From NCBI GenBank assembly GCA_037132075.1, contig JBAXPV010000044.1, positions 1 to 28,198 on the forward strand: a stretch of DNA of 28,198 nt, written 5' to 3'. The notes under the pieces were generated by a model that was given only the letters and a program-made list of their open reading frames with translations, was not told where the DNA came from and made no database searches. The stretch's first letter is position 1, and every line of letters begins with the position of its first letter. Source of the stretch: JBAXPV01 sp037132075 (GTDB lineage: Bacteria; Bacteroidota; Bacteroidia; Bacteroidales; CAIXZF01). This document shows, in pieces, positions 15,282-23,656 of the stretch. The translations under genes and the position numbers were made by a program.

Positions 15282-16568
15282 TTATGGGTGGTACCAGGTG
15301 TCAAGCTGGCTCTGGACATAGGCTGCTGCCGTTGCCGGCGTATAAGTCCCTAGCATCATCCCATTGAGTGCTGTTCCCATGAGGGTATTCCCTGCGGGCT
15401 CCTGGGCGCTTAACTTTTCACACATGGTTCGAACGGTGAGGTTGGCCCCGGCAGAAGCATCATACATTTCTTTAGCAAGCGGATTGCTGATGGCATAGCT
15501 TCCTGGCGTATAAGAGAAGAATCCGGGAAGCTCTGACATCAGTGCCTGTGCATATTCTGACCCGGAAAGCCATTTGAGATATTCCAGGGCTGCGCTTAGG
15601 TTCTTCGAGTTTTTGTTTACCCCGATGCCGCCATCTACATGAAAGCAATATTGCAGATTTGCCCCGGTCACGGCCACTGGTGGAGCAAACCAGCCAATTT
15701 TGTCGCTGGTAGCACCTAAATTGTTGAAGACGCTGATCTCCCATGAGCCGCCAATAAACATGGCTGCATTGCCACTTCCAAAGAGTTGTCGCATCTCTTC
15801 ATAGCTTTTCGTCTCGTAGCCTGGTGCTAAGAATGGCTTCAAAGAGTTCACCATGGCAAAAGCAGCCAGGAAATTGTCATCCGTTAACTTCATGGTCCCT
15901 GCCATCAGCCCTTGACGTGCAGGTTCCCCACCGTAAAAGTTAGCCCCCAATCCGGAGAAAACTACCTCATACATGGTCCAGCTATCTGTTACACCTTGTG
16001 CGATAACATTTTCTCCGCCTTGTTTCAGCGTTTGGCAAACTGCCATAAATTCGGTCCAGTTGGTGGGCTCTGATAATCCGTATTTGTCAAAGATGGCCTT
16101 TTGATAATAAATGCCATGGGTAACACCTACTGACGGTAAGCCATAAGTGATCCCTTGATCCGTTGACCAGGCATGAACAACCACCGGTGAAAATGAAGAA
16201 AGATTTGGAATCGTATTGCTAAGATCATAAAGATAAGACTGATCGTAGAACTTACGGCCAACCTCGTAAGGACGAAGGAAAATAAGATCAGCACCGATCC
16301 CTTTGGCGTAACGATCATGGCTTATGCTGTCATATGTTTCCGTTGGATAAGGCTGAAATTTAATATGGATATTCGGATGAGCTTTTGTGTATAAGGCATT
16401 AATCCGGTCCATCTGGTCAACATCATCGGTCCTCCAGCTTGTAAAGGTGAGTGTCACCGATTCATCTTTTTTCTCTTTTTTACAAGAGACGAATCCTGAA
16501 ATTAGTAGTACAGAAATACAAAAGGCTGAAACAAAAATCAGCAGGCGATTCATAGGAATTCTAGTCAT
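15282..16568 (-). CDS. Extracellular sugar-binding lipoprotein (ABC solute-binding family 1) without permease genes
   Basis: 428 aa. The signal ends in a lipobox with Cys29 (LISGFVSCKKEKKDE). The mature part reads as a type I solute-binding protein of the maltose/multiple-sugar group: VTLTFTSW then RINALYTKAHPNIHIKF, GADLIFLRP, YGLPSVGVTHGIYYQKAIFDKYG, PTNWTEF, GSGNAAMFIGGSWEIS and GIGVNKNSKN-x-x-A-A-L-E-Y-L-K-W-L. Such proteins hand oligosaccharides to an ABC importer. No malF/malG-like permease or ATPase gene lies next to it. It starts 32 bp after the malQ stop on the same strand, so a maltodextrin or alpha-glucan ligand is a reasonable inference. An alternative ATG at 16553 would shorten it by five residues. 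The downstream side borders the truncated phosphatase. Confidence 0.85.
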   Translation of the reverse strand: MTRIPMNRLLIFVSAFCISVLLISGFVSCKKEKKDESVTLTFTSWRTDDVDQMDRINALYTKAHPNIHIKFQPYPTETYDSISHDRYAKGIGADLIFLRPYEVGRKFYDQSYLYDLSNTIPNLSSFSPVVVHAWSTDQGITYGLPSVGVTHGIYYQKAIFDKYGLSEPTNWTEFMAVCQTLKQGGENVIAQGVTDSWTMYEVVFSGLGANFYGGEPARQGLMAGTMKLTDDNFLAAFAMVNSLKPFLAPGYETKSYEEMRQLFGSGNAAMFIGGSWEISVFNNLGATSDKIGWFAPPVAVTGANLQYCFHVDGGIGVNKNSKNLSAALEYLKWLSGSEYAQALMSELPGFFSYTPGSYAISNPLAKEMYDASAGANLTVRTMCEKLSAQEPAGNTLMGTALNGMMLGTYTPATAAAYVQSQLDTWYHP

Positions 16569-16600
16569 TATTGTATGTTTTATTTATTAATAGATCACCA

Positions 16601-19336
16601 TTAATCCAACCTGCCGCAGGCAATATTTTGCGCACGTAAAAATAGGTTAAATTCAGCTTGCCCAAGCAAATCTTCCAGGTTCAGGTGCATTCTGTATCTC
16701 CAGTAATGATTGGGGTTTCCCGGGTCGTTGATGCGTTCGGCATGTGGATTGTCAAGCCTGAGTTTGGGGTTCATGCCGAGTAAGTCCTGTAAGGGGAAAA
16801 TGGCCCACATGCTGGGAGAATAAAGATGTTGAAGGATAATTTGTTTCACAATCTCAGGATTACAATCTCCGGGTGCTTCGCCAAAGTGGCCCAGGTTCTC
16901 ATTGTAGAACTTCTGGGTCTTTCGTTTGTCTTCTTCCCACCACCCACGGATTGTAGCGGTGTCGTGCGAAGAGGGCGTGCATACCGACAAATATGGGTAT
17001 TGGTCAGGATGCCCGAATGTGATTTTTGGATCTTTTGGCATTCGCTGGACTTCCAGGCTCAGTATCCCTAAGGCTGACATCACTTCCGGTACGCAGGCAG
17101 GCACCATGCCCAGATCTTCGCCACACAACAACATATTTGTGGCTTTCTTAATCAGCGGGAGCTTCGTCAAGGCATTGGCCCGCCAGAATGCTTCATTCCG
17201 CTGATAGAAATAATCCAGGTAGAGCTCATTGATGATATGCTTGGCGTGATCATCCAACTCCCGGTAGGAATGGGTGAAATGTAAAGCATTTCTTGGAAAA
17301 AAACCTTGTCCGCCAGTGCCCGGCGCGTATAAAAATAAAACTTCTGAGATCAGGGCATTGAGGCCTTTGGAGATGCGGTTAAGCCGGTCACGGGCATCGG
17401 TCGGACTGTCGGGGGAGGGGGTGAGCTTTTCTTCAATTTTTTGCTGTGTGTCGTAATCCGGATGTAGCTTAAAGCAGCCTGGCGCATCTTCCACCAGGTA
17501 TGTAGACTTGACTTCATCGCTCAAGTCTCCGAAAAAGTCCCAAAGAAAATGTTCCCGGATATACGGTTTGCACATCCGATCATCATCCATCCAAAGTCCT
17601 TTGTGCTGTAGTTCATCCCTGTAAAAGGGGAGGCTCGGGTTAAAATATCCCAACAAACCTTCCGTTTGTGTGGAAGGGATTTCCCAGATCCGGAAGAATC
17701 CAAGGATATGATCAATCCTGAATGCATCAAAATAAGCTGAAAGCTGTTTTAGGCGGTCTTGCCACCACGCATAATTGTCTTTGGCCATCTCTGCCCAGTT
17801 GTAGGTTGGGAAGCGCCAGTTCTGTCCTTTGGAGGAGAAGTCATCAGGTGGAGCGCCAGCCTGGCAATCAAGATTATAAAGCTGAGGACTTATCCAGGCG
17901 TCGACACTGTTTCTAAAAATGCCAATCGGGATATCGCCTTTTAAAGCAATCCCTTTTGAGCGGGCATAATTACTGGCATCAAGCAGCTGGATGTGCGCAT
18001 GATATTGCTGAAAATAGTGTACTGCAATATCATCAAAATGGGGTGAGTTTTCTGAAGTGAGTTGGCTCAGGAGTTCTTCGCCAGGCTGGCTGTATTCACC
18101 CCAGCGACTGAAATCAGTGGTGTTGAACAGGTCACGCAGGTAAGAAAAGGCGGCATAGGGCTTGAGCCAGTATTCATTTTTCTTAAAGAATGCCAGGTAA
18201 GCAGGGTCTTGCAGGAAATCCTTTTTTTTCTGATCATAGATCAGTTTGAAGAAGCGGGCTTTCAACACCATCACGGCTTCATAATCTACTTTCTCGAGTG
18301 AATTCAGATAGGCGCCCTGGGTTTCGATGATCTGTTGGCTGATATCTGCTTCCAATGTGCCAATCTCAAGTAGATTGATATAAATAGGATGTAAGGCATA
18401 TACCGAAATCGCGGCATAAGGGTAGGAGTCCTGCCAGGCATGCTTTGCGATGGTGTCATTGACAGGTAAGATTTGCAGGAGGCGTATCCCGGCTTCGACA
18501 GCCCAGTCGACCAATAATTTAAGGTCGGTAAACTCTCCGACGCCAAAGCCATTTTCGCGACGGAGGGAAAATACCGGAACAGCGACACCTGTTCCTTTCC
18601 AGGGATAAGCCGGGAATGCGAATTTCTCATCATTGATTTCGATTACATCCGGGATCGATCCCTCTGGCAGATTGATGGTGTGATTGATTGAATTTTCCCA
18701 AAAAACAAGATTGTGGTTTTCTTCACGAACCAGGTATTTATATTCAATCGGGAATTCACTCACATCAATGCATGTTTCACCACACCAGAGAGGATGCTCT
18801 GAATTGCCCAGTCCCAGTGCATTTTTCTCATCCCAGGCTCCGAGCGCTGCTGTATTCCCTGATACAGCCACTTGATGGTTTGCCTTGATCCGCGCCACAA
18901 GTGGCTTAAACCGAATGATGACAGACTTTTTGTTTTTTGAGACAGTCGATTCAGGCTCAGGGAATCGTTTTCCGGGTTTTAAGATCGCGTTGACAAAGGC
19001 AGACGAATGCAAGCTAAAGTCAGGATCGGATTCGGGTCTCCAACGGTCGAGCAGGAGAACCCCTGAATTGTCATTATTCCCGACCTGGAAGTTTCGGTCA
19101 GGACCCCATTCCTCAATAAAGGTTTTAAAGTTATCGTCGTTGACAATATATCGATAAGAAAATCCGCTCAGTTCTTCAAGGCTTAGTTCAAATGTCCACA
19201 GGCCGGTAAGCGCATCTGCCAGTGTCATTAATGCAGCCTTTTCCCGCATTTTATCTCCAAGCTGGGCATTCGACCCCGAAAGCATCATTTGCTGTCCTGG
19301 AAAGGTCTTATATTCTATCTGAAAACGGATATGCAT
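16601..19336 (-). CDS. malQ: 4-alpha-glucanotransferase, DPE2-type with two CBM20 domains
   Basis: 911 aa. Two starch-binding CBM20 modules come first (about 1-115 and 138-225), then a GH77 catalytic domain (about 250-900). Catalytic residues are visible: nucleophile D542 in FRIDH, acid/base E740 in CGEDLG, and the transition-state Asp D792 in SSHDT. The gap between nucleophile and acid/base is near 200 residues against about 50 in short MalQ, the insertion that marks plant DPE2 and long bacterial enzymes. The enzyme moves glucan segments between maltodextrins and maltose or glycogen-like acceptors. No signal peptide, so cytosolic. It is the first gene of a probable two-gene operon with the sugar-binding lipoprotein. 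A TATATTTTG sequence about 17-25 nt upstream is one base off the usual -7 spacing. Confidence 0.95.
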   Translation of the reverse strand: MHIRFQIEYKTFPGQQMMLSGSNAQLGDKMREKAALMTLADALTGLWTFELSLEELSGFSYRYIVNDDNFKTFIEEWGPDRNFQVGNNDNSGVLLLDRWRPESDPDFSLHSSAFVNAILKPGKRFPEPESTVSKNKKSVIIRFKPLVARIKANHQVAVSGNTAALGAWDEKNALGLGNSEHPLWCGETCIDVSEFPIEYKYLVREENHNLVFWENSINHTINLPEGSIPDVIEINDEKFAFPAYPWKGTGVAVPVFSLRRENGFGVGEFTDLKLLVDWAVEAGIRLLQILPVNDTIAKHAWQDSYPYAAISVYALHPIYINLLEIGTLEADISQQIIETQGAYLNSLEKVDYEAVMVLKARFFKLIYDQKKKDFLQDPAYLAFFKKNEYWLKPYAAFSYLRDLFNTTDFSRWGEYSQPGEELLSQLTSENSPHFDDIAVHYFQQYHAHIQLLDASNYARSKGIALKGDIPIGIFRNSVDAWISPQLYNLDCQAGAPPDDFSSKGQNWRFPTYNWAEMAKDNYAWWQDRLKQLSAYFDAFRIDHILGFFRIWEIPSTQTEGLLGYFNPSLPFYRDELQHKGLWMDDDRMCKPYIREHFLWDFFGDLSDEVKSTYLVEDAPGCFKLHPDYDTQQKIEEKLTPSPDSPTDARDRLNRISKGLNALISEVLFLYAPGTGGQGFFPRNALHFTHSYRELDDHAKHIINELYLDYFYQRNEAFWRANALTKLPLIKKATNMLLCGEDLGMVPACVPEVMSALGILSLEVQRMPKDPKITFGHPDQYPYLSVCTPSSHDTATIRGWWEEDKRKTQKFYNENLGHFGEAPGDCNPEIVKQIILQHLYSPSMWAIFPLQDLLGMNPKLRLDNPHAERINDPGNPNHYWRYRMHLNLEDLLGQAEFNLFLRAQNIACGRLD

Positions 19337-19404
19337 AGTCTCTTATAGGTTAAGCCAAAATATAAAAGGATTAGGAATGTAAAATAAGAGGATATAAATT
19401 GTTT

Positions 19405-20148
19405 TTATTTCTGGCTGATTTCGCTAAAAAAGGTCGCATTGTCAGTTAATCTATTTACCGTAAGCTGGGAGTTTTGCTTTATCACGAATTCCGACATTCC
19501 TATTTCTGTGCCGCATCCGCACCAGTCATAAGTATAACCGAGCCGGGTCCAGGGAAAGGACATCGGGTAATAGGAATAGATAATGTTTCCATTGAACCAG
19601 GCTTTATAGGCAGAGTCGACACCGGGAGGGAAATTAAGCTGAGCAGTGTTATCAGTGATTTCATTATCAGGAGAAGGTCGGTACAGGTCCTGGGGTTTTA
19701 CCCATAATTCAGCAAAGTGCGTGTATCCGCGATTTTTAGACAATCCCATCAATTGTTCGGTACGAAGGATGAAATCAGTTCCTGCGGGATAGTTATGCTT
19801 TTTATACCAGTCTTTAATTTCAGGGACAACAGTAACCCAGATGGTTCCCCAGCTGTTGGTGATGGTCGTTCCGACAGGAAAGCTGCCCGGGTATTTTGTC
19901 CAGGTCACGACCAGCACTTTCTTGTCGGTTCCTGTGCCTGTCCATGACAGGTAGTTGTTACTGTCGTTTATCGCAATCAGATTATGGCTGATCTCACTTT
20001 CCTCTGCGACCATAGCATCTTTGATGGCATTGGTATATTTAATGTCATCCGGAATTACGGGTGCAGGATCATTGTTTTTTTTACAGGAGCTTAAGGTCAG
20101 GAGAATACTGACGAGAGAGATGCCAATTACAAAATAAAATTTTCTCAT
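19405..20148 (-). CDS. Lipoprotein of unknown function
   Basis: 247 aa from the ATG at 20146-20148, which gives a standard lipoprotein signal (MRKFYFVIGISLVSILLTLS, then SCKKNNDP). The longer reading that starts at 20226 runs through the promoter element and is not credible. No family was recognised. Visible features: a helical segment near AIKDAMVAEESEISHNLIAI, a conserved-looking core (KVLVVTWTKYPG, WVTVVPEIKDWY, LRTEQLMGL), an aromatic stretch (YSYYPMSFPWTRLGYTYDW), and a C-G-C motif just before GTEIGMSEFVIK. The Trp/Tyr-rich ending and the two Cys suggest a compact, possibly metal- or disulfide-containing domain, but this is a guess. It is a single gene, diverging from the PfkB kinase gene. 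Confidence 0.7.
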   Translation of the reverse strand: MRKFYFVIGISLVSILLTLSSCKKNNDPAPVIPDDIKYTNAIKDAMVAEESEISHNLIAINDSNNYLSWTGTGTDKKVLVVTWTKYPGSFPVGTTITNSWGTIWVTVVPEIKDWYKKHNYPAGTDFILRTEQLMGLSKNRGYTHFAELWVKPQDLYRPSPDNEITDNTAQLNFPPGVDSAYKAWFNGNIIYSYYPMSFPWTRLGYTYDWCGCGTEIGMSEFVIKQNSQLTVNRLTDNATFFSEISQK

Positions 20149-20172
20149 ATTTTCAAGGATATTCAGTTGTTT

Positions 20173-20180
20173 CAAATATA
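20173..20180 (-). promoter_or_regulatory. -7 promoter element (TATATTTG) for the unknown lipoprotein
   Basis: Minus-strand TATATTTG matches TAnnTTTG and lies 24 nt before the preferred ATG at 20148, which supports that start over the longer reading. A TTTG at 20199-20196 is 15 nt upstream, shorter than the usual spacing. Confidence 0.45.
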
Positions 20181-20293
20181 TGAAAAAAACATCTGCAAAG
20201 CCTCGCTCGTGTCCAAAAAACATCAAAAATGATTTCGAATGCCAAATTTCCCCCGAATGGCAAAATGCCCTTAGGATGGTAAGAGTGTTTGAT

Positions 20294-20301
20294 TACTTTT
20301 G
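20294..20301 (+). promoter_or_regulatory. -7 promoter element (TACTTTTG) for the PfkB kinase gene
   Basis: TACTTTTG is an exact TAnnTTTG match 30 nt before the ATG at 20332. At the 19-nt spacing used by the fusA2-like promoter the upstream tetramer is TTAG (20271-20274), one base off TTTG. Confidence 0.45.
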
Positions 20302-20331
20302 CGGTGCACAAATTTAATAAACACTTAACAT

Positions 20332-21306
20332 ATGACTGCAATCCTCGGAATGGGAAATGCCCTTGTCGACATCCTTGTCACCCTTGAAAATGATGACCTC
20401 CTAAAAACGTTTAAGTTGCCCAAAGGCAGTATGCAGCTGGTCGACAGAGAATTTTCCGCAACGGTACTGGAAGGTACTGCCCATCTCCCTAAAGCTTTTG
20501 CTTCCGGAGGTTCCGCAGCCAATACCATTCATGGTCTGGCTGGCTTGGGTGTTACGACTGCTTTTCTTGGGGAAGTCGGGCAGGATGAGTATGGCAAATT
20601 TTTCCATAAAGATCTTACTGACAGTAATATAAAACCTATTCTGCTGCAGAGCACTACAGAATCAGGTCGTGTTGTTGCCCTAATCAGTCCTGATTCTGAG
20701 CGGACATTTGCCACCTATCTTGGGGCAGCGGTAGAGCTTAGCGGTGATGGGATCGATCCACAACAATTTGAGGGCTATGAGATTTTTCATATAGAAGGAT
20801 ATCTCGTTTATAACCATGATCTTATGTTAAAGGCGATGCAGATTGCCAGGGCCAAAGGGCTGAAGATCTCGCTGGATTTGGCGAGTTACAATGTTGTTGA
20901 AGACAATCTTGAATTTCTGCAGGAAGTGATCAGGGAGTATGTCGACATTGTCTTTGCCAATGAAGAAGAAGCCAAAGCCTTCACCGGAAAAAGCCCGGAG
21001 GAGTCGTTGGATGAGATTGCAGGCATGTGCGAAATCGCGGTGGTGAAGGTAGGCCGCAAGGGCTCTTATGTGAAACGCGGGAATGAGAAGCATTATGTCG
21101 GGGTGATCCCGGTGAAGAGTGTTGACACGACGGGAGCCGGCGACTTGTATGCAGCAGGATTCCTTTATGGGCTTGTCAATAATAAGCCTCTTGACCAATG
21201 TGGGGAAATCGGTGCATTGCTTGCTGGTACTGTGATTCAGGGGATCGGGGCTAAGATTGGGGAAGCCGGCTGGAATAGCATCAGGGAAAAGCTGAAAATG
21301 ATGTGA
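20332..21306 (+). CDS. PfkB-family sugar/nucleoside kinase
   Basis: 324 aa. Both PfkB signatures are present: the substrate-side ASGGSAANTIHGLAGLG (57-73) and the ATP/anion-hole DTTGAGDLYAAGFLYG (265-280), with D271 as catalytic base. The N-terminal GMGNALVDI Gly/Asp region and the LGAAVELS segment look more like the adenosine kinase/ribokinase branch than phosphofructokinase, and Bacteroidota genomes commonly annotate this protein as adenosine kinase or PfkB kinase. Substrate (adenosine, ribose, fructose or another sugar) is not decided by the sequence. Cytosolic. It lies 153 bp upstream of the EF-G2 gene on the same strand, but that gene has its own promoter, so read-through rather than a tight operon is likely. 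Confidence 0.9.
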   Translation: MTAILGMGNALVDILVTLENDDLLKTFKLPKGSMQLVDREFSATVLEGTAHLPKAFASGGSAANTIHGLAGLGVTTAFLGEVGQDEYGKFFHKDLTDSNIKPILLQSTTESGRVVALISPDSERTFATYLGAAVELSGDGIDPQQFEGYEIFHIEGYLVYNHDLMLKAMQIARAKGLKISLDLASYNVVEDNLEFLQEVIREYVDIVFANEEEAKAFTGKSPEESLDEIAGMCEIAVVKVGRKGSYVKRGNEKHYVGVIPVKSVDTTGAGDLYAAGFLYGLVNNKPLDQCGEIGALLAGTVIQGIGAKIGEAGWNSIREKLKMM

Positions 21307-21312
21307 TACCCC

Positions 21313-21343
21313 TTTGTTTCTACCTTAATTAATAATATTTTTG
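21313..21343 (+). promoter_or_regulatory. Promoter upstream of the EF-G2 gene
   Basis: TTTG (21313-21316), a 19-nt spacer, then TATTTTTG (21336-21343): a full match to the Bacteroidetes -33/-7 pattern. The expected +1 is near 21350, giving a leader of about 110 nt that contains the palindrome at 21382-21397. Confidence 0.6.
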
Positions 21344-21381
21344 CAGTCCTTAATTCAAAATGTAGACGCAAAATGAAGTTT

Positions 21382-21397
21382 TGTGAGCATGCTCACA
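21382..21397. promoter_or_regulatory. Perfect 16-bp palindrome matching the CRP-type operator TGTGA-N6-TCACA
   Basis: The sequence TGTGAGCATGCTCACA is its own reverse complement and fits the consensus half-sites of CRP/FNR-family activators exactly. It lies 62 nt before the EF-G2 ATG and downstream of the predicted promoter. In Bacteroides the fusA2 gene is under the CRP-family regulator Cur. As RNA it could alternatively form a short hairpin. Confidence 0.55.
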
Positions 21398-21459
21398 CCA
21401 ATGTTGAAAATAAACGAAGATTCCATATATCTGACTATTTAAATCAATATTACTAACAA

Positions 21460-23592
21460 ATGAAAGTTTACCAGACGAAAGACATCAGGAATATTGCGCT
21501 TGTCGGTGGAGCTAAATCAGGCAAGACTACTTTTGCCGAAGCCATGCTTTTCAATGCCGGCCTTATCAACCGCAGAGGTTCCGTAGATGAAAAAAACAGT
21601 GTTTCGGATTACCGTGAGATCGAGATTGAACGTCACAACTCCGTTTCTTCCACTATGCTTTATGTAGAGTTCGGAGGAAAGAAAATCAATATTATTGACT
21701 GTCCTGGCTTCGATGACTTCTTTGGAGAGGTCGTTGCCGCGATGAATGTAGTAGATACGGGTCTAATGATGGTGAATGCCCAGACAGGCGTTGAGGTTGG
21801 GAATGAGATTTCCTGGCGTCAGGCCAATACGCTTCAACTGCCGCTCGTTTTCCTCATCAACCACCTCGAGCATGAAAACTCAAATTTTGATGAGACGGTA
21901 CGCCAGATAAAATCAGATTTCAGTAATGGTGCTGTCGTTCTTCAATATCCTGTAAACCAGGGTAGTGGATTCAATACTGTGATTGATCTGCTAAAGATGA
22001 AAATGTTGAAATTCAGCGATGGCAAATACGAAGCCCTTGATATTCCTGACAGTGAAAAAGCCAAAGCAGAATCACTGTTCAATTCGTTAATGGAGACTGC
22101 TGCTGAGAGCGATGAGAGCCTGATGGAGGTTTTCTTCGAAAATGGCACACTTACTGAGGAAGAGCTTCAGAAAGGGATTAAATTAGGAATCATGAACAGA
22201 GGCATGTTCCCGATTTTCTGTATTTCTTCGAAACCCAATTACGGGATCAACCGCATTATGGAGTTTGTCACTACTTCATTACCTGATCCTTCAGAGATGC
22301 CAGGTCGTAAAACCGTAGGCGGAAAAGTGATGAAATGCAATTCAGCAGAGCCTTGTTCAGCATTTGTCTTTAAGACTTCTATTGAACAGCATCTGGGCCA
22401 GATGTCATTTTTCAAAGTATTTAACGGAGAGATGACAGAGGCAATGGATATGGTGAATGCCAATACCGGTTCCAAGGAAAGACTGACTCAGATCTTTGTT
22501 GTTGCCGGAAAGCAACGTGAGAAAGTAGAAAAAGTGTGTTCTGGTGACTTCGGTGCTGCAATCAAACTGAAAGACACCTTCACCAACCATACCCTCAATG
22601 CCGGTAAGAACACAGAAGATAAAATCGAAAAACTCGTCTTCCCGAATCCTAAATACCGTGTTGCTGTCAGGGCTAAAAACCAGGCTGACGAAGAAAAACT
22701 CGGCTCATTGTTGTTTGAGTTCCACGCCGTTGACCCAACCTTATTGGTTGAATACAGCAAAGAGCTGAAACAGCTGATCATCCAGGGATATGGCGAACTT
22801 CACCTGAATATCGTGAAGTGGTATTTAGAAAAACTGAATAAAATTGAAGTTGAATACCTCCCACCAAGAATTCCTTATCGCGAAACCATCACCAAATCAG
22901 CCAAAGAGACTTATCGTCACAAGAAACAATCCGGTGGTGCAGGACAGTTTGGTGAAGTTCATATGCTGATCGAGCCTTTTATCGAAGGTATGAGTATCCA
23001 AACTGAGTTCCCTGTTCGTGGTACACCGCACGTTGAGGCACTTCCATGGGGCGGAAAGCTGGTATTTAACAATTGTATTGTAGGAGGAGCTATCTCTTCG
23101 AACTTCATGCCCGCTATCATCAAAGGGATCATGGAGAAGCTGGAAGAAGGTCCATTGACCGGTTCTTATGCCCGTGATATCTGTGTCTATATCTATGATG
23201 GTAAGATGCACCCGGTTGATTCCAACGAAATCTCCTTCAGACTTGCTGGCCGTAATGCGTTCAGAGAAGCGTTCAAGAAAGCCGGTCCTAAGATCCTGGA
23301 GCCAGTATATGATGTTGAAGTATTCGTTCCTGAAGACAGGATGGGTGATGTGATGACCGACTTACAAGGTCGTCGTGCCGTCATCATGGGAATGGACAGC
23401 GAAGGTGCTTTCCAGAAGATCAAGGCAAAAGTGCCACTGGCTGAGATCTCACGTTATGCTACAGCCCTGAGCTCACTCACTTCCGGCAGGGCAACCTACG
23501 GGATGAAATTTGCAGAGTATGTCCAGGTTCCGCCTGATGTTCAGACTGCACTTCTCAAAGCTTACGAAGAGCAGGAGAAGGAGGAGGAATAG
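21460..23592 (+). CDS. fusA2: EF-G2-type elongation factor G with degenerate GTPase motifs
   Basis: 710 aa with all five EF-G domains. The G domain is abnormal: the P-loop is GGAKSGKTT (16-24) instead of AHIDAGKTT; switch I reads ERHNSV (57-62) where normal EF-G has ERGITI; the catalytic His of DTPGH is Phe (DCPGF, F84); and the NKxD specificity motif is NHLE (134-137). Domain IV and the C-terminus are well kept (HKKQSGGAGQFGEVHM; GEGAFQKIKA-like region; LTSGRATYGMKFAEY). The set fits the Bacteroides EF-G2 group (FusA2 of B. thetaiotaomicron), reported to support translation without GTP hydrolysis during carbon starvation and gut colonisation. It is not the housekeeping EF-G, which should be elsewhere, normally next to rpsL/rpsG. 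It has its own promoter, a CRP-like palindrome upstream and a strong terminator downstream. Confidence 0.9.
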   Translation: MKVYQTKDIRNIALVGGAKSGKTTFAEAMLFNAGLINRRGSVDEKNSVSDYREIEIERHNSVSSTMLYVEFGGKKINIIDCPGFDDFFGEVVAAMNVVDTGLMMVNAQTGVEVGNEISWRQANTLQLPLVFLINHLEHENSNFDETVRQIKSDFSNGAVVLQYPVNQGSGFNTVIDLLKMKMLKFSDGKYEALDIPDSEKAKAESLFNSLMETAAESDESLMEVFFENGTLTEEELQKGIKLGIMNRGMFPIFCISSKPNYGINRIMEFVTTSLPDPSEMPGRKTVGGKVMKCNSAEPCSAFVFKTSIEQHLGQMSFFKVFNGEMTEAMDMVNANTGSKERLTQIFVVAGKQREKVEKVCSGDFGAAIKLKDTFTNHTLNAGKNTEDKIEKLVFPNPKYRVAVRAKNQADEEKLGSLLFEFHAVDPTLLVEYSKELKQLIIQGYGELHLNIVKWYLEKLNKIEVEYLPPRIPYRETITKSAKETYRHKKQSGGAGQFGEVHMLIEPFIEGMSIQTEFPVRGTPHVEALPWGGKLVFNNCIVGGAISSNFMPAIIKGIMEKLEEGPLTGSYARDICVYIYDGKMHPVDSNEISFRLAGRNAFREAFKKAGPKILEPVYDVEVFVPEDRMGDVMTDLQGRRAVIMGMDSEGAFQKIKAKVPLAEISRYATALSSLTSGRATYGMKFAEYVQVPPDVQTALLKAYEEQEKEEE

Positions 23593-23614
23593 TTTCTTCT
23601 ATCATGACTTTTTT

Positions 23615-23651
23615 AAACGAGGCTTGCCGGTTGGTTGGCCTCGTTTTTTTT
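23615..23651 (+). terminator. Rho-independent terminator of the EF-G2 gene
   Basis: Left arm AAACGAGGC (23615-23623) pairs perfectly with right arm GCCTCGTTT (23638-23646), a 9-bp stem with a 14-nt loop, followed by T's to 23651. It starts 22 nt after the stop codon. Confidence 0.9.
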
Positions 23652-23656
23652 GCCCA

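Noticed and set aside
15179..15367. 62-codon plus-strand frame between the phosphatase remnant and the binding protein
   Set aside because: No domain, GTG start, and half of it runs antisense through the binding-protein gene.
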